Positions 42,155-55,100 of a DNA stretch of 64,000 nucleotides are shown here, one piece after another; position 1 is the stretch's first letter; every line of letters starts with the position of its first letter. Source of the DNA: Prostheceraeus crozeri (Eukaryota > Platyhelminthes > Polycladida > Euryleptidae); the NCBI GenBank assembly GCA_907163375.1, contig CAJQUW010008936.1:1-64000 (forward strand), read 5' to 3'. The notes beneath the pieces are model-generated. The model saw nothing but the letters and a program-made list of their open reading frames with translations. It was not told where the DNA came from and made no database searches. Made by a program: the position numbers and the translations under genes.

Positions 42155-45100
42155 TTAGTTAAGTTTTTTTTTTCTTCTTGTAAAATATAAAAAGGTTGCA
42201 ATAGAAGCAATTACAGTAGTTACTATTGAAAAAGTAATTCCAATTAACCTAAGTTGTCTTAAGTTGACTCTTTTAGGATCTACTATAGTATTGTTAAAAT
42301 TTACCTTATAGTTTTCAATTTCTATTGAAACGCTTGGAATTTCTTTTAAAGTAATTTTTATTTGTTGATTTCCTTTTTCATCTTGATCACCAACTTTTGT
42401 AAAGGTAAAGTCGGGGTCGTTAGCTAGATTATTAAAATTGTATCAAGCGTTATCCTTTATTTTTGATATTGCAACTTCTAATAATGTGTTTGGGAGTTTT
42501 TTTAAAATATCAACTATATAGTTTTTTGAAGTAATTTTTACAACTTTATAATTGTTTATTGCAGTTTTAATTTGATTACGACTATTAAAAGCTGAATTTA
42601 CTTTTAGTATATTTCCTGCACCAACATAAAACTTTAAATTATTTATTCCTTCAATAGTGTCGTCTAATTTTAATTCAAAACCATTTACTGAATTTAGTTT
42701 TGTTTTTATTGCTTTTAAAGCTTGACCTGAAATTGGTTTATATATATTGATCATATAATCTTTTTTATTAATTTTAATTATAATATAATTTGAAACTATA
42801 GTATTTGTTTTGGGAAAACCTTTTAATTCAACTTTTATTAATTCGTTTTTAAATTTTAAAAACTTTAAGCTTTTAAAATTTATTGAACTTAAAAGCTTTC
42901 CATCTTGATTATGTAAATAGTTGTTTATAATTTCAGAACTTAAAGGTTCTGATACGTCAACAACAAATTCTTTGCTTTCTTTATTTTTGAAAACTTTATG
43001 ATTTTTTATTTCAACTTTATTATTGTTGCCTTGAGAAATTAAGTTAACTTTTAATTTATCACCTTCATTATAAAAGTTTAAGCCTATAAAAGAAATTTTT
43101 AATTTCTGAAGAAATTTATTGTTTTTTGTTATATTTTCTTTTATATTTACTAATATTTCCGCAGAAAGTTCTTTATTTTTATCAAATATATAAATAAAGT
43201 CATCATAAATAAAGTGGAAAATTTGTTTATTGTTAGTTATTGATGTTTTTTTTTTTTTAGTTGAAGTTTTTACTTTTACATCAGTAACAAGATATGTTTC
43301 TGGATTAAAATAAAATGTAAAGTTTTCTAATTCAAATTTATTTCATATTAAAAAATTTTTTTTATTTGTTGTTTTATTTAAATTTATTCTTTTATATTTA
43401 TCAAGTATTGAATTTGCTATAGATAAAATATTTGGTGTTAATTGTTTGGAAATATCAATTATATAATCTTTTTTATTAATTTTTATAATTTTATAAAATG
43501 GAATTTCAGTTTTATAAAAATCATTTTGAGACCTTAATTTAACTTTTAGTTTATTATCTTCGCCTTTATAAAAAATAAATTGATCAATGTTTTTTTCACT
43601 TCAATCAATAATTGATCCATTTTTTAATTTTTTTTTAGCAAAATTTAATGCATTATTTTTTAATTGTAAATCAACTTTAACTAAAATTGCGTTTTTACCA
43701 GAATCAACAAAAGTATATTTATTTTTTTCTTCTATTGGGAAATTAGTTACATTAGAACCAATTAAACGGTTTATTTTTACTGTAATAATTTGGTTTTTAT
43801 TAATAGTAAATACAAAATTATTAGTAGTAATTTTGTTTGCTGAAGTAACTTTTTTACCATTTCATGCAACTAATTCAGATTTAGCTAAATTCATTATTTT
43901 TTGATTAAATGTTTTATAAACATTAACTATATAATCTTTTTGATTAACTTTTATAACTTTATAGTTTTCAATTTTTGAAAATTTTGCGTTTTCAAAACCT
44001 TTTAACTTAACAATTAATGAATTATTTTCAATCCAATATTCAAAAATTTTATGTGATATTATTGGTTCTTGATTAAACAATTGTCCGTTTTTATCATTTA
44101 AAAAATTTCTTGCTTTTTCTAAAGCATTTAATTTTAATGGTTCATTAGTTTTTACTATAATATTTTCTGAACCAATAACTTTATAATTTTTTATAGTTGT
44201 TAAAGTTTTATCATAACCTTTTAACTTTACTTGAAGATTATTGCTTAAATTTTCTTTTGAAAAAATAAATAATGATGAAGGAGTATTTATTAAAGATAAT
44301 AGTTTACCGTTTTTTCCTTTTAATAAGTTGGTCGCCACTAATAAAGCATCATCAATTAAAGAAGTATCAATTTTAACTAAAATTGCATTTTCACCAGAAC
44401 CAATAAAAATATATTTATTTTTTTCTTCTGTTGGGAAAGTAGTTTCATTAGAACCACCATTTACTTTTACTGTGGTAATTTTGTTGTCTTCAATTTTAAA
44501 TTCAAAGTTTTCTGTAGTAATTTTGTTTGCTGAAGTAACTTTTTTTCCATTTAAAACTGCTAATTCAATTTTTGAATATTTATTTATAAAATTTTCTGAT
44601 AAATTAATTGAAATGTCAGCAACAACTTCTGGTTTATTTTTATCTTTAAAAACTCTAAAAGTTGGTATTTTTTTTTTATATTTATTTTTTTGAGAACATA
44701 AGTTAACTTTTAGTTGTCCGTTAATGTTATAAAAACAAAAACTCTTAAAATTACGTTTTAATTTTCTTAAATTTATATAATTTTTTTTTCTAATGTTGTT
44801 TTTTATTTTTTTTTTTAAAATATTTAAGATTAAACTTGAAATAGCTTTAGAATTGTTAATAATATAAATTATATTTGGGTCTTCGCTAAAACATAAAACT
44901 TCTTTATTTGTTTTTATTTGTGTTTTGTTTTTTTTAGTTGAAGTTTTTACTTTTACATCAGTAACAAGATATGTTTCTGGATTAAAATAAAATATAAAGT
45001 TTTCTAATTCAAATTTATTTAATCTTGAAAAATTTACTTGATTTGATGTTTTATTTAAAATTATTGTTTTATTTTTATCAAGTATTGAATTTGCTATAGA

Positions 45101-45415
45101 TAAAATATTTGGTGTTAATTGTTTGGAAATATCAATTATATAATCTTTTTTATTAATTTTTATAATTTGATAATTTGTTATTATTTTTCAAGATTCTCAA
45201 TTACCTTTTTTTCTTACTTTTAATTTATTAGTTCCAATATCTTTAGCAAATTCAAAAATGGTTTGATCAATAGAAGATAATAGTTTACCATTTTTTTCTT
45301 TTAATATATCATTTACTTTTATAGTTGAAGTATTTACAAAAACTATAAAAAAGATAGTAAATAAAAGAAATTTAAATAGTATTTTTATAAATGATTTTTT
45401 GTTATAACTTTTCAT
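42155..45415 (-). CDS. Large signal-anchored surface protein with duplicated modules
   Basis: 1086 residues in one frame, checked for stops across all TGA sites. Signal segment KFLLFTIFFIVF then VNTSTIKVND; C-terminal helix (LIGITFSIVTTVIASIATFLYF) then RRKKK. Two pairs of long duplications: IIKINKKDYIIDISKQLTPN…FYFNPETYLVTDVKVKTS occurs twice (about 45120-44930 and 43460-43260), and NGKKVTSANKITT…EEKNKY…NAILVK occurs twice (about 44560-44340 and 43860-43670). Shorter KINKKDYIIDI-like units recur throughout. Likely a surface antigen or adhesin; the identical blocks could recombine. Confidence 0.78.
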
Positions 45416-45491
45416 TTACTAATATTATATATAAATTTATTTTGGCTTTATTGAAATTAGAAGTTTACTTTTTTTTATGTAGTTGGTTGTA

Positions 45492-45890
45492 TTATTTACT
45501 AAAGTTTGATAGTTTTTTGGTTATATAGTTATAGTAAAAAAACTTTTTTATATGAGGATTTGTTGGTTCTGTTGATATTATTTTTATTTTCTCGTTTTCA
45601 TTTATATAATAATAATAAATATTTTTATCATCACTATCTTTATACTTTAAAGTTCAATTTCCACTTTCTTTTTGTAAAGTAATTGAAGAGTTTTTTAAAG
45701 TTAGGCCTTCATCATATGATATACAAGTTCTAACTTTACAAAATTTTTCTTTAAAAGTATCTACATTATCCATTTGTGGATTGTAATAAATTATAGTAGG
45801 GTAGTAAAAAATAAAATAACCAATCATAAAAATTATTCCAACAGAAAAAATAATTACAAAAAAGGTGACAACTTTATTAACAGTTTTCAT
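45492..45890 (-). CDS. Small membrane-anchored protein
   Basis: 132 residues: one N-terminal helix (VVTFFVIIFSVGIIFMIGYFIFYY) and a soluble part with two Cys (FCKVRTC). Starts 6 bp after the nadD stop, so it is the tail of the tkt-nadD transcript. Function unknown. Confidence 0.6.
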
Positions 45891-45896
45891 ATTAGC

Positions 45897-47018
45897 TTAG
45901 GTATTGTTTTGAATTTTTAAAAAATTATAATAGGTTTTGGTTAACCTTCCGACTTTTTTATTATTGGTTTTTAAAAGTTTATGATATCTATAATTATATA
46001 ATAATCAAAAAGTATTATCAATATTTTTTCATAAACGCCTTTTTATAACTTTAAAGATTTTAGTTTTGGTATTATCCATTTTATCGCATAAAAAAATTAG
46101 TTTTTCAAAATTGGTAAAAGATGGATGGCCAGTGGTATGATAAAAAATTGAGTTTAATAGTTTTTTGTTGGAAAAGAATAAGTTGTTTTTTAAAAAAATT
46201 CCACCAACAAAAGAATGCCAAACCTTAATTGGTTCTTCTAATAGTTTTTCATTTTCTAAAAGTAAAAGCTTTTCCATTTGTTTTTTATCAAATTCTTTTG
46301 CAATATCATGCAAAAGAGCGGCATTATATAACAATTTTCAATTCATTTTATGCTTTTTTGCATAGTTTTTGGTTGATTTAGCAACCCTTAAACTGTGGAG
46401 AAACCTTTTTTTTGATAAGTTGTTTTTTAGCAACTGCTTTAAGAATAAAAAGTTATTGCTTAAAAAATAGTCATTGGTTTGGTTATAAGCTGATCAACTA
46501 CTATAGTCATTTCGAATTAAAGAACTTGAAAAATTACTTTTTTTTATATCTAATAGGTTAAACTTATATTTTTTTAAAATATCGTCTTTTTTTATAGTAT
46601 TTGGCCTTAAAACACCAACTAAATTAACCAATCTAGATATTAGTTTTGGCTTTCTTCAACTATCAAAGTCGTTAATCTGGTCTTGACCGACAATAAAAAA
46701 ATAGTCATTGGCTTTACCATATTTTTCTTTAAGCTCTAAAATAGTTTTATAGGAGTAAGAAATTTTTTTCTTTTTTAGTTCTAAAAACTCCAAATCAAAA
46801 AAACTATAAGGCCTAATAAACTTATAAAGTAGCTGGAGTCGGTATCTATAAGATAATAAGGTTTTTTTGTTTATACTCTTATAGTTGATCACCAACAAAA
46901 CTTTATCAAGGTTAAACTCTTTTTTAGCTTTTAAACAAATATCAAGATGGAATTGATGAATTGGATTAAAAGAAGAAGAAAAAATTCCAATTTTTTTTTT
47001 ACTCTTTATCTTCTTCAT
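45897..47018 (-). CDS. nadD: Nicotinate-nucleotide adenylyltransferase fused to an HD-domain (YqeK-like) hydrolase
   Basis: 373 residues. The N-terminal half is NadD: GIFSSSFNPIHQFHLD (GxFdPxHxGH nucleotidyl-transfer motif), KVLLVIN, FFIVGQDQIND, then SSSLIRN (SxxxIR motif). The C-terminal half has RFLHSLRVAKS, LLHDIAKEFDKKQ with the HD pair, WHSFVG and FYHTTGHPSFTNFEKLIFLCDK, as in YqeK. The fused arrangement is known in mycoplasmas. NadD makes deamido-NAD from NaMN and ATP. The start overlaps the tkt stop by about 20 bp. Confidence 0.88.
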
Positions 47019-49029
47019 TTTTACTTATCAAGGTTTTGCTTCACTCAGAAATTTTAAAGTTTATACTTGGATAGTCAAAGCTAAAGTAGCTCTCTAAAAT
47101 TTCAGGATCATCACTAGCACCAAAAGAGTTAATAGAAAAGAGTAAATCAGTTTTTTGATTTAGAAGTTTATATCAAAGGTTATCGTTGGAAGCTTCTAAA
47201 ATAACTTTTGGAATATTTTCACCCAATATTAGGTCAATATACTCTTGGGGTTGTTCTAAAAACAATGTTAAACAAGGAATTGAAACCACTCTAGTTTTAA
47301 AGTTTTTTTCATAAGCTTTATAAAGTTTGATAGCTTTATCAACTTCAGAACCAGTAGCTACTAAAACAAAATCAAGGTTCTTGTTTGATTCTGTATTTTC
47401 AAAAACAACATAACCACCATATTTATAGGTATTTTGTGAACTTGTAGTTGGTTTTTCAGTTAACTTTTGTCTTGAACTAACAATTGCAGTTGAAGAGTGT
47501 AGATTTTTTTGAAAGAAGTAAAAAGCTCCTAAGGTTTCAGAATAATCACAAGGCCTAAAGGTATAAAGGTTTGGTATCATTCTTAAATGGCCTAGGTGTT
47601 CAATTGGTTGGTGAGTTGGACCATCTTTACCAAGTAGAAAAGAGTCATGAGAAAAGATGTATAACTGTCTTTGTTTTGATAAACAAGCTAGCCGTAAAGC
47701 TGGTTTTAGATAGTCAGAAAAGGCAAAAAAGGTAGAACAAAAACCAATATATAGGTCATGATATGAAAAACCTAATGAAATTGCTGCCATTGCATGTTCC
47801 CTTACTCCAAACAATAAATGTTGTGAAATAGGGTTATCTTCATCATAGGTTTTTACACTTTTAACAACCATAGTAGAACACGATAAATCAGCAGAACCAC
47901 CAATTAAAAAGTGATTTTCTTCTATTATTTCAGATAAAATTTTTCCGCAGTATACTCTAGTTGAATCAGATAAATTTAAAAACTTTTCCTTATTTTTATA
48001 GAGAATAAAGTAGTCAAGAGTTAGGTTTTTTGCTTTTGCTTTTTCTAGTTGTTCAAATAAGTTTGGATTTGCTTTACTATATTCAACAAGCATTTCATCC
48101 CATTTTTTATTTTCTTGGATATGTTTATTATCTTCAACTAAAAACATTCTAAATTCGTTATATAGTAGTTGGTTATAAACTTGGTCGTAGCCTAATTTTG
48201 ATATAACTTCTTCTAGGTCAAACTTAGTTAAAGGACTTCCATGAACCTTGGTAGTATTTTCAAGGCTAGAGTGTTTACCAATAACAGTTTTAAACTCAAT
48301 TAGAGTTGGTTTTCCATTTTTTAAGCTTTTTGCAGAAGCAATAGCTTCGTTTATTTGTACTAGAGAATTACCATGTTTAACAAAAATATAGTTGATGCCT
48401 AAACTCTTGCACCTTAACTCAGTACTTTCACAAGAAACCTCTTCTACTTTAGAATCAAGTTGGATATTGTTAGAATCATATAATAAAACTAAATTGTCAA
48501 GCTTTCACTTACTTGCTAAAGCTAATGACTCATAACTAATTCCTTCTTGAAGGTCTCCATCGCTGCATAAACAGTAAACCATATTATCAAATACTTTAAA
48601 CTCTTGAGTATTATAAGTATTTTCGGCATGTTTGTTTGCAAATGCTAAACCAACTGCATTTGCAATACCTTGTCCAAGTGGCCCTGAAGTTACTTCTACA
48701 CCAAAAGCTTTATTATACTCTGGATGGCCTGGAGTTTTTTTTGATTGTAAAGACCTAAAGTTTAAAAGGTCTAGTTCAAGATCATAATCATAACCAAAAA
48801 TTCCAAGAGTTGAGTACAACAAAGCAGATCCATGACCAGCTGAAAGAATAAACCTATCCCTATTTAGTCAATTAGGGTTATTTGGATTAAATCTAAGATG
48901 GTTTTTAAATAGTGTATAAATTATTTCACCAGCTCCTAGAACTATTCCAGGATGACCTGATTTTGCTTTATCAATTTGTAGTAAAGCTAGTGTTTTTATA
49001 AAGTTTACAATTTTCTTATCTGTTGTCAT
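46999..49029 (-). CDS. tkt: Transketolase
   Basis: 676 residues, the normal size. N-terminal KAKSGHPGIVLG and SAGHGSALLYSTLG; the thiamine-diphosphate motif CSDGDLQEG…SNNIQLD; pyrimidine domain GVREHAMAAISLG, THDSFLLGKDGPTHQPIEHL (shown here as HDSFLLGKDGPTHQP) and ATGSEVDKA. It connects pentose phosphates with glycolysis. Begins 13 bp after the aspS stop. Confidence 0.96.
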
Positions 49030-49041
49030 AATATTTTTTTT

Positions 49042-50682
49042 TTATTTCGGATATTTACTTAATAGACATTGGCCAGTATTAGTTTTTGGAAAAGCAATTA
49101 CATCTTTGATTGAATCAAGATTTAGTATAAGCTGCAAAAACCTATCAAAACCTAAAGCAAAGCCGCCGTGTCTAGGTGCACCTTGATCAAGTGCATTTAA
49201 AAATCACGAAAACTCTTTCTCTATAATTTCTTTTTTAAAGTTTAAAAATTTAAAAATTTCTATTTGTTTTTTTGATTCATGGTTTCTTAGTGATCCTCCT
49301 CCAATTTCAACACCATTTAGAACTAAATCATAAGCAAATGAAAATAACTTATTTCAATTTTTAAACGTTTTATTTTTGAATTTTACTTTAGTAAATGGGT
49401 GGTGGTAAGAAGTGATCTTGTTTGTTTTTGGATCTTTATAAAATGCTGGTCAATCAACTATTCAGTTAAAAGAAAAGTCAGTTTTTGAAAATAACTTTAG
49501 TTCTTTTCCTATTAAAACCCTAACAGTACCTAAAAAGTTTGATAGTCTTAAAAACTCATTTGAAAAAGCTATAACTAAAGTAAAGCTTTTAACTTTTGAA
49601 AGTTGAAAGTTTTCTACTATATTTTCAAAGGTGTTTGGAAAGTTTTTTTTAATCTGTTCTACTTTTGTTAGTACAAAAAACTTTTCTATATCAAATTGTT
49701 TTTTTGTATTTGAATATAAAAAATCAATAAACTTTTTATCTAAAGCAGTTTTGAAAAATACTGCTTTTCTATACTCTTTATCACTATTTTGTAAATTAAA
49801 AAGCGGTTTAACATCAACCAATAGGTTTTCAAATCTAGTATCTGGACAATCAAGACCATAATTATCTATTGCTTTTGCAAAAGAAAGTTTTTTAAAGGTA
49901 TTTTCTAAAGGTATATTAAAAAATTTTTTAAAGAGTTTTTTAATTAGTCTTTCAATTAGAGTAAAAAGTTTTTTTTCTGTTAGGTTTTTTACTTCAATAT
50001 CAAGTTGGGTAAATTCTATTTGTCTGTTATTTCTTCCTTTTTCGTTTCTAAAACACTTTGCAAATTGAAAATACTTATCTACTCCTGCAACCATTAAAAG
50101 TTGTTTAAAGAGTTGGGGGCTTTGAGATAAAGAGTAAGAAGAACTTTTATTTTGGTTAAGTTTTGTTGTAAATTCAGTGGCTCCTTCGTAAGCTGAAGGG
50201 CCTAAAATTGGAGTTTCGACTTCAATAAAGTTTTTTTTTGATAAAAACTGTCTTATAAATAAGGAAATTTTACTTCTATATGATAAAATATCATGGTATT
50301 TTTTACTTCTTAGAGTTAAATACCTATAACTTAAGTTGTTTTCTTCGGTAATTTTACTCTGGTTATCCAACAATAATGGAATTGGTTTGCTAATATTTTC
50401 AATTACAATTGAAGAAGCAACCAACTCAAAATTTTTTTCTTCTATTGGTTGTTTATACCTTAATAAACCGATAACTTTTATATAGGAATTAACACTTAGA
50501 TGTTTTACTTTTTCTAAAAGTGAAGGTGTTTTTACAACAACTTGTAGAGATTTAAAAGAGTTGTCATAACCAATTAAAAAATATAGGTTTTTTAACTTCT
50601 TAACTTTTGATAGTCACAACTCAACTGAAACTACTTTATTAACTTGTTTATCTGTAATTTGATTTACTTTAAGTGAATACAT
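49042..50682 (-). CDS. aspS: Aspartyl-tRNA synthetase
   Basis: 546 residues. N-terminal OB fold ([19 protein letters not shown]), class II motif 2 [20 protein letters not shown], and C-terminal motif 3 [15 protein letters not shown] with GGGSLRNH before it. Bacterial-type, with a reduced GAD insertion domain. Co-directional with hisS and tkt; no T-box leader. Confidence 0.94.
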
Positions 50683-50734
50683 TTTTTTATAAAATATATT
50701 AATATTATAAAAGTATTTTTAAGTTTTTTTAAAT

Positions 50735-52027
50735 TTAGTTTTTAAATGATCAGTTATTTAGTTTATCAATAGCTAAAAGTTCTTGATTTTTCTTATCTTT
50801 TAAACTTTTAATAACAACTTTTTTGTTGGTGTTTTCGCTTTTACCAAAAACTATTAAAAAGTCATTATCCAAGTTAGAATAAACCTTTTTTAAAATGCTG
50901 TTTAGTTTTTTAGTTTTTTGTTCAACCACTTCTAAAGTAATGTTTTTATTTTCAATTAAATTCTTAATTACAGCTTTAATGTTGTTTAGGTTTTCTTCTA
51001 AAAGCAGAAGAACTACCTTTTTCTTTTTTTCTTTAAAAAGATTATCAACTTCTAAATTTTCATAGTCTAAAGCTAAAAGTAGTCGTTCAAGACCAATTGC
51101 AAAACCAATGGCATTATTTTCTTTTCCAACTATTGTTTTGCTTAAGTTGTCGTATCTTCCACCACCCAATAAACTTGATTTGGTCATTTCAAAAACAGTT
51201 GAAACAAACTCAAAAACAATATCAGTATAGTAGTTTAAACCCCTAACCAAATAATTATCAACTTCAAAAGCTACTCCCCAACTTGTTAAATACTCTTTTA
51301 GTTGAAAAAAGTAGTTTTTTTGTTCTAGAGTGAAAAAGTCTTGAATTTTTGGAAAATCAGTAGTATACTTTTTACAGTTTTTGCAGTCAAGTAAAAGTAG
51401 TAGTTTTTTAATATTGTTATTTTTTTCTTCAAACTTTTTTTTACAGTCTTTACATCAATTTTCAATATTTTCTAAGTACTTATCTTGAAAGAGTTTTGAC
51501 TTAACATAAGAAGAAATAGTTTTTATATTTCCTAAAAAATTAAGCTTTAAAATAAAGTTTTTTAACTTTAGTGAGTTTAATAGCTTATAGGCAAAAAATA
51601 TCAACTTGGCATCATAAAAAGATGATTTTTCGACATAACTTTCTACTCCCCACTGTTTAAACTGTCTTTTTCTGCCTTTTTGGGGTCTTTCATAACGAAA
51701 ATAACTACCAAAGTAAAAAAACTCTTTAGTTTTTAGTGTATTTAATAGGTTATTTTCGTCAATAGCTCTTAAAACTGGGACTGTATTTTCTGGCCGAAGG
51801 CTTAGTTTTCTATTTTTTTTATCAAAAAAATTATATCTTTCAGTATTATCACTGCTGTCTTCTGTTAAACCTTTATCAAACAACTCTTGACTTTCAAAAA
51901 TTGGTGTTTCGATTGGGCAAAAGTTATTTTCCAAAGCAAAATTTGAAAACTTTAAAATAATGTTATATAAAGTTATTCACTCTTTATTAAATCAATCTTT
52001 AGTTCCTCTTGGTTTTTTTACTGTCAT
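50735..52027 (-). CDS. hisS: Histidyl-tRNA synthetase
   Basis: 430 residues. PRGTKDW at the N-terminus, motif 2 YFGSYFRYERPQKGRKRQF, the HisA/HisB boxes LVRGLNYYTDIVFEF and LLGGGRYDNLSK, and motif 3 AIGFAIGLERLLL. A Cys cluster, CKDC…CKNCKK, occurs in the middle. The start overlaps the 3' end of the small membrane-protein ORF 51999-52157. Confidence 0.94.
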
Positions 52028-52157
52028 ATTCTTTTTTTAATTTTTTTATCTTTAATCTAAACTTGATTTTTTTAAATAAAATATAGGAAATTATTAATAT
52101 AAATGATATTGAAAATAAAGATATTGATAGTATTAATAAAGTTCATTCAAACGACAT
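51999..52157 (-). CDS. Small single-span membrane protein
   Basis: 52 residues: MSFEWTLLILSISLFSISFI… forms one helix followed by a strongly basic tail. It starts 2 bp after the stop of the 2070-residue gene and overlaps the hisS start by 29 bp, which suggests translational coupling between them. Confidence 0.5.
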
Positions 52158-52159
52158 AA

Positions 52160-55100
52160 TTATTTTTTTAATTTAAATACTTTCTCAAACAAAGTTTTAA
52201 TAGTTTTTTTATATCAAAATATACTAAAAATAAACCCAAAAACCATTAAAATTGATAATGGAATTGATGATACTATCATTTTATCATATAAGTTATTTTT
52301 TTTAAGTATTTCAAGTTTTTGATCAATTTCATCAAAATAAAAAATATTTAAATCATCAAAAAACTCACTTTTAATTGTTTTACCAATAAAATTATTATTA
52401 TCTTCATTATACTTTAAAATTTTTGAAGTTGTTAAAAAAAGTTTATTTAGATAGTTTATTAAATTTTCTTTTAAGTTTTTAAAAGTGTTTTTTTTATATA
52501 AAAGTGGTGTTTTTGAAAAATAGTTATAATAAGTATTTAGGTTTTTTATAAGGGTTTTTCAAAAGAGATCATTTTTATTTTCGTTTATCATATTTTTTTC
52601 AACAAAATTAAGTAAAAGTTCAAAGTATATTGGAAAATTTTTTGTTGAATAACTTTTTTTATTATAAAAAAAATCATATTTTTTTTCATTTAATTTTAAA
52701 TCATAAAAAGTTTTTTCATCATTATTATTTATTGTAAAAAAACCTATTGAAAGATTTGATTCACTAGAATTAAATTGATTATAATTTTTAATTTCACCAA
52801 TTGTTTTATATTCAATAGTTGACTTTGAAAAATCACTTAAAAAAAGTTTTTTTTCTTCATTTTTAAAAGTAATTTCAATATAATTTTTTTGATTTACTTT
52901 TAAATTTTGAAAATTTATAACTTCTGTTTCTGTTAAATTTTTGATTTCTTTTTTAATAAATTCGTTGTCATTATTTTTATTAAAAATTTTAATTTTTAAA
53001 TTACTAAGTAAAACAATCATGTTTTCACAAATAAGTAATGATTTAAATTCTTGAATTGTATCATGATTATCTATTTCATTATGTTTTTCAATTTTAAAGT
53101 TTTCTTTAATATTAATAATATTTAAATATAAATCTTTATCATAAAGTTGTTTTTTGTTTTCGTTATCTGTAATTAAAATATAAGTAATGCCGTTTATTTC
53201 TATAAGTGAATAACTTTTATTAGTTATATCAATAGAAACATTTAAATTGCTTGTATAAAGTTTTTTTTTTTTGTTTAAATCACTTTTACCTTCTACTAAT
53301 ATATAGAGTATTTTATTTATTTTTATAGGTGAATAACTTTTATTACTTAAATCAATTGGTTTTTTTGATTTTTTTAAGTAAAGTGTATTGTCTTTCAATA
53401 TATATATAACTTGTGTTTTATTAAAATTACTATTTATTTCTATTAAAGAACCATTAAACAATTTATTAAAATGTAATACACCTAATAAATTTTCGGTTTT
53501 ATCATCTAAAGTAGTATTAAAAAGTTTTTTATTATTATTTTGAGTAATTAAAATATAATTAACTCCATCTATTTTTATAGGCGAATAACTTTTATTACTT
53601 AAATCAATTGATTTTTCTGATTTTTTTAAGTAAAGTTTATTGTCTGATAAAATATAGTTCACCAAATTTATATTAAAATCTTTTTTTTCTATTTCTTTTA
53701 AGTCTTTATCAAATAGTTTATTAAAGTGTGATACATCTAATAAATTTTTGGTTTCATCATCTAAAGTAGAATTATAAAGTTTTTTATTATTATTTTGAGT
53801 AATTAAAATATAATTAACTCCATCTATTTTTATAGGTGAATAACTTTTATTACTTAAATCAATTGATTTTTCTGATTTTTTTAAGTAAAGTGTATTGTCT
53901 TTTAATATATATATAACTTGTGTTTTATTAAAATTACTATTTATTTCTATTAAAGAACCGTTAAACAATTTATTAAAATGTAATACACCTAATAAATTTT
54001 TGGTTTTATCATCTAAAGTAGTATTAAAAAGTTTTTTATTATTATTTTGAGTAATTAAAATATAATTAACTCCATCTATTTTTATAGGTGAATAACTTTT
54101 ATTACTTAAATCAATTGATTTTTCTGATTTTTTTAAGTAAAGTTTATTGTCTGATAAAATATAGTTCACCAAATTTATATTAAAATCTTTTTTTTCTATT
54201 TCTTTTAAGTCTTTATCAAATAGTTTATTAAAGTGTGATACACCTAATAAATTTTCGGTTTTATCATCTAAAGTAGTATTAAAAAATTTTTTATTATTAT
54301 TTTGAGTAATTAAAATATAATTAACTCCATCTATTTTTATAGGCGAATAACTTTTATTACTTAAATCAATTGATTTTTTTGATTTTTTTAAGTAAAGTTT
54401 ATTGTCTGATAAAATATAGTTCACCAAATTTATATTAAAATCTTTTTTTTCTATTTCTTTTAAGTCTTTATCAAATAGTTTATTAAAGTTTGATACATCT
54501 AATAAATTTTTGGTTTCATCATCTAAAGTAGTATTATAAAGTTTTTTACTTTCATTTTTATAAGTTATTTGATAATAAACTTTTTGTTCATTATTTTTTT
54601 TTATAAATACTTTTTTAAGACTTATATATTCTTTTATTTTTGTTTCTAAACTAAGGTTATATAAGTTTTTAATATTATTTCTTAATATCATTTCTATATA
54701 TTGATAGTTATCTTCATTGTTTGTTTCATTAAAGTTTTCATCTAAATATGAAAAACTTTTATGATCTTTACATTTTTTAACTTTATCATCATATAAAACT
54801 TTATTTTTGTTTGATAATTTAACTTCTATATATTTATATTTTTTGTTATTTTTTGTTTTTTTAAAATTTTCATCTAAATATGAAAAACTTTTATACTCTT
54901 GAAGTTTTATGTTTAACTTGTCATCATACAATAAATTTGTATTTCTTGTAGTTTTTATATGTATGAAGGTTTTATTAAATACTGTTAAAGTGTTTTGTAA
55001 AGTGTAACTTTCACTAAATTTTTTTAAATCGAGTGTATAAAGTTTTTTGTTTCCTTCTGTATCTATTATTTCAAAAAAAGTATTTTTATTAATATTTATT

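Noticed and set aside
50683..50734. T-box or other leader before aspS, hisS and metG
   Set aside because: Upstream gaps are too short or lack the T-box UGGNACC core.
53300..54560. Regular 252-bp repeats as a possible CRISPR array or satellite
   Set aside because: Units are long, in frame, encode protein and have no spacers.
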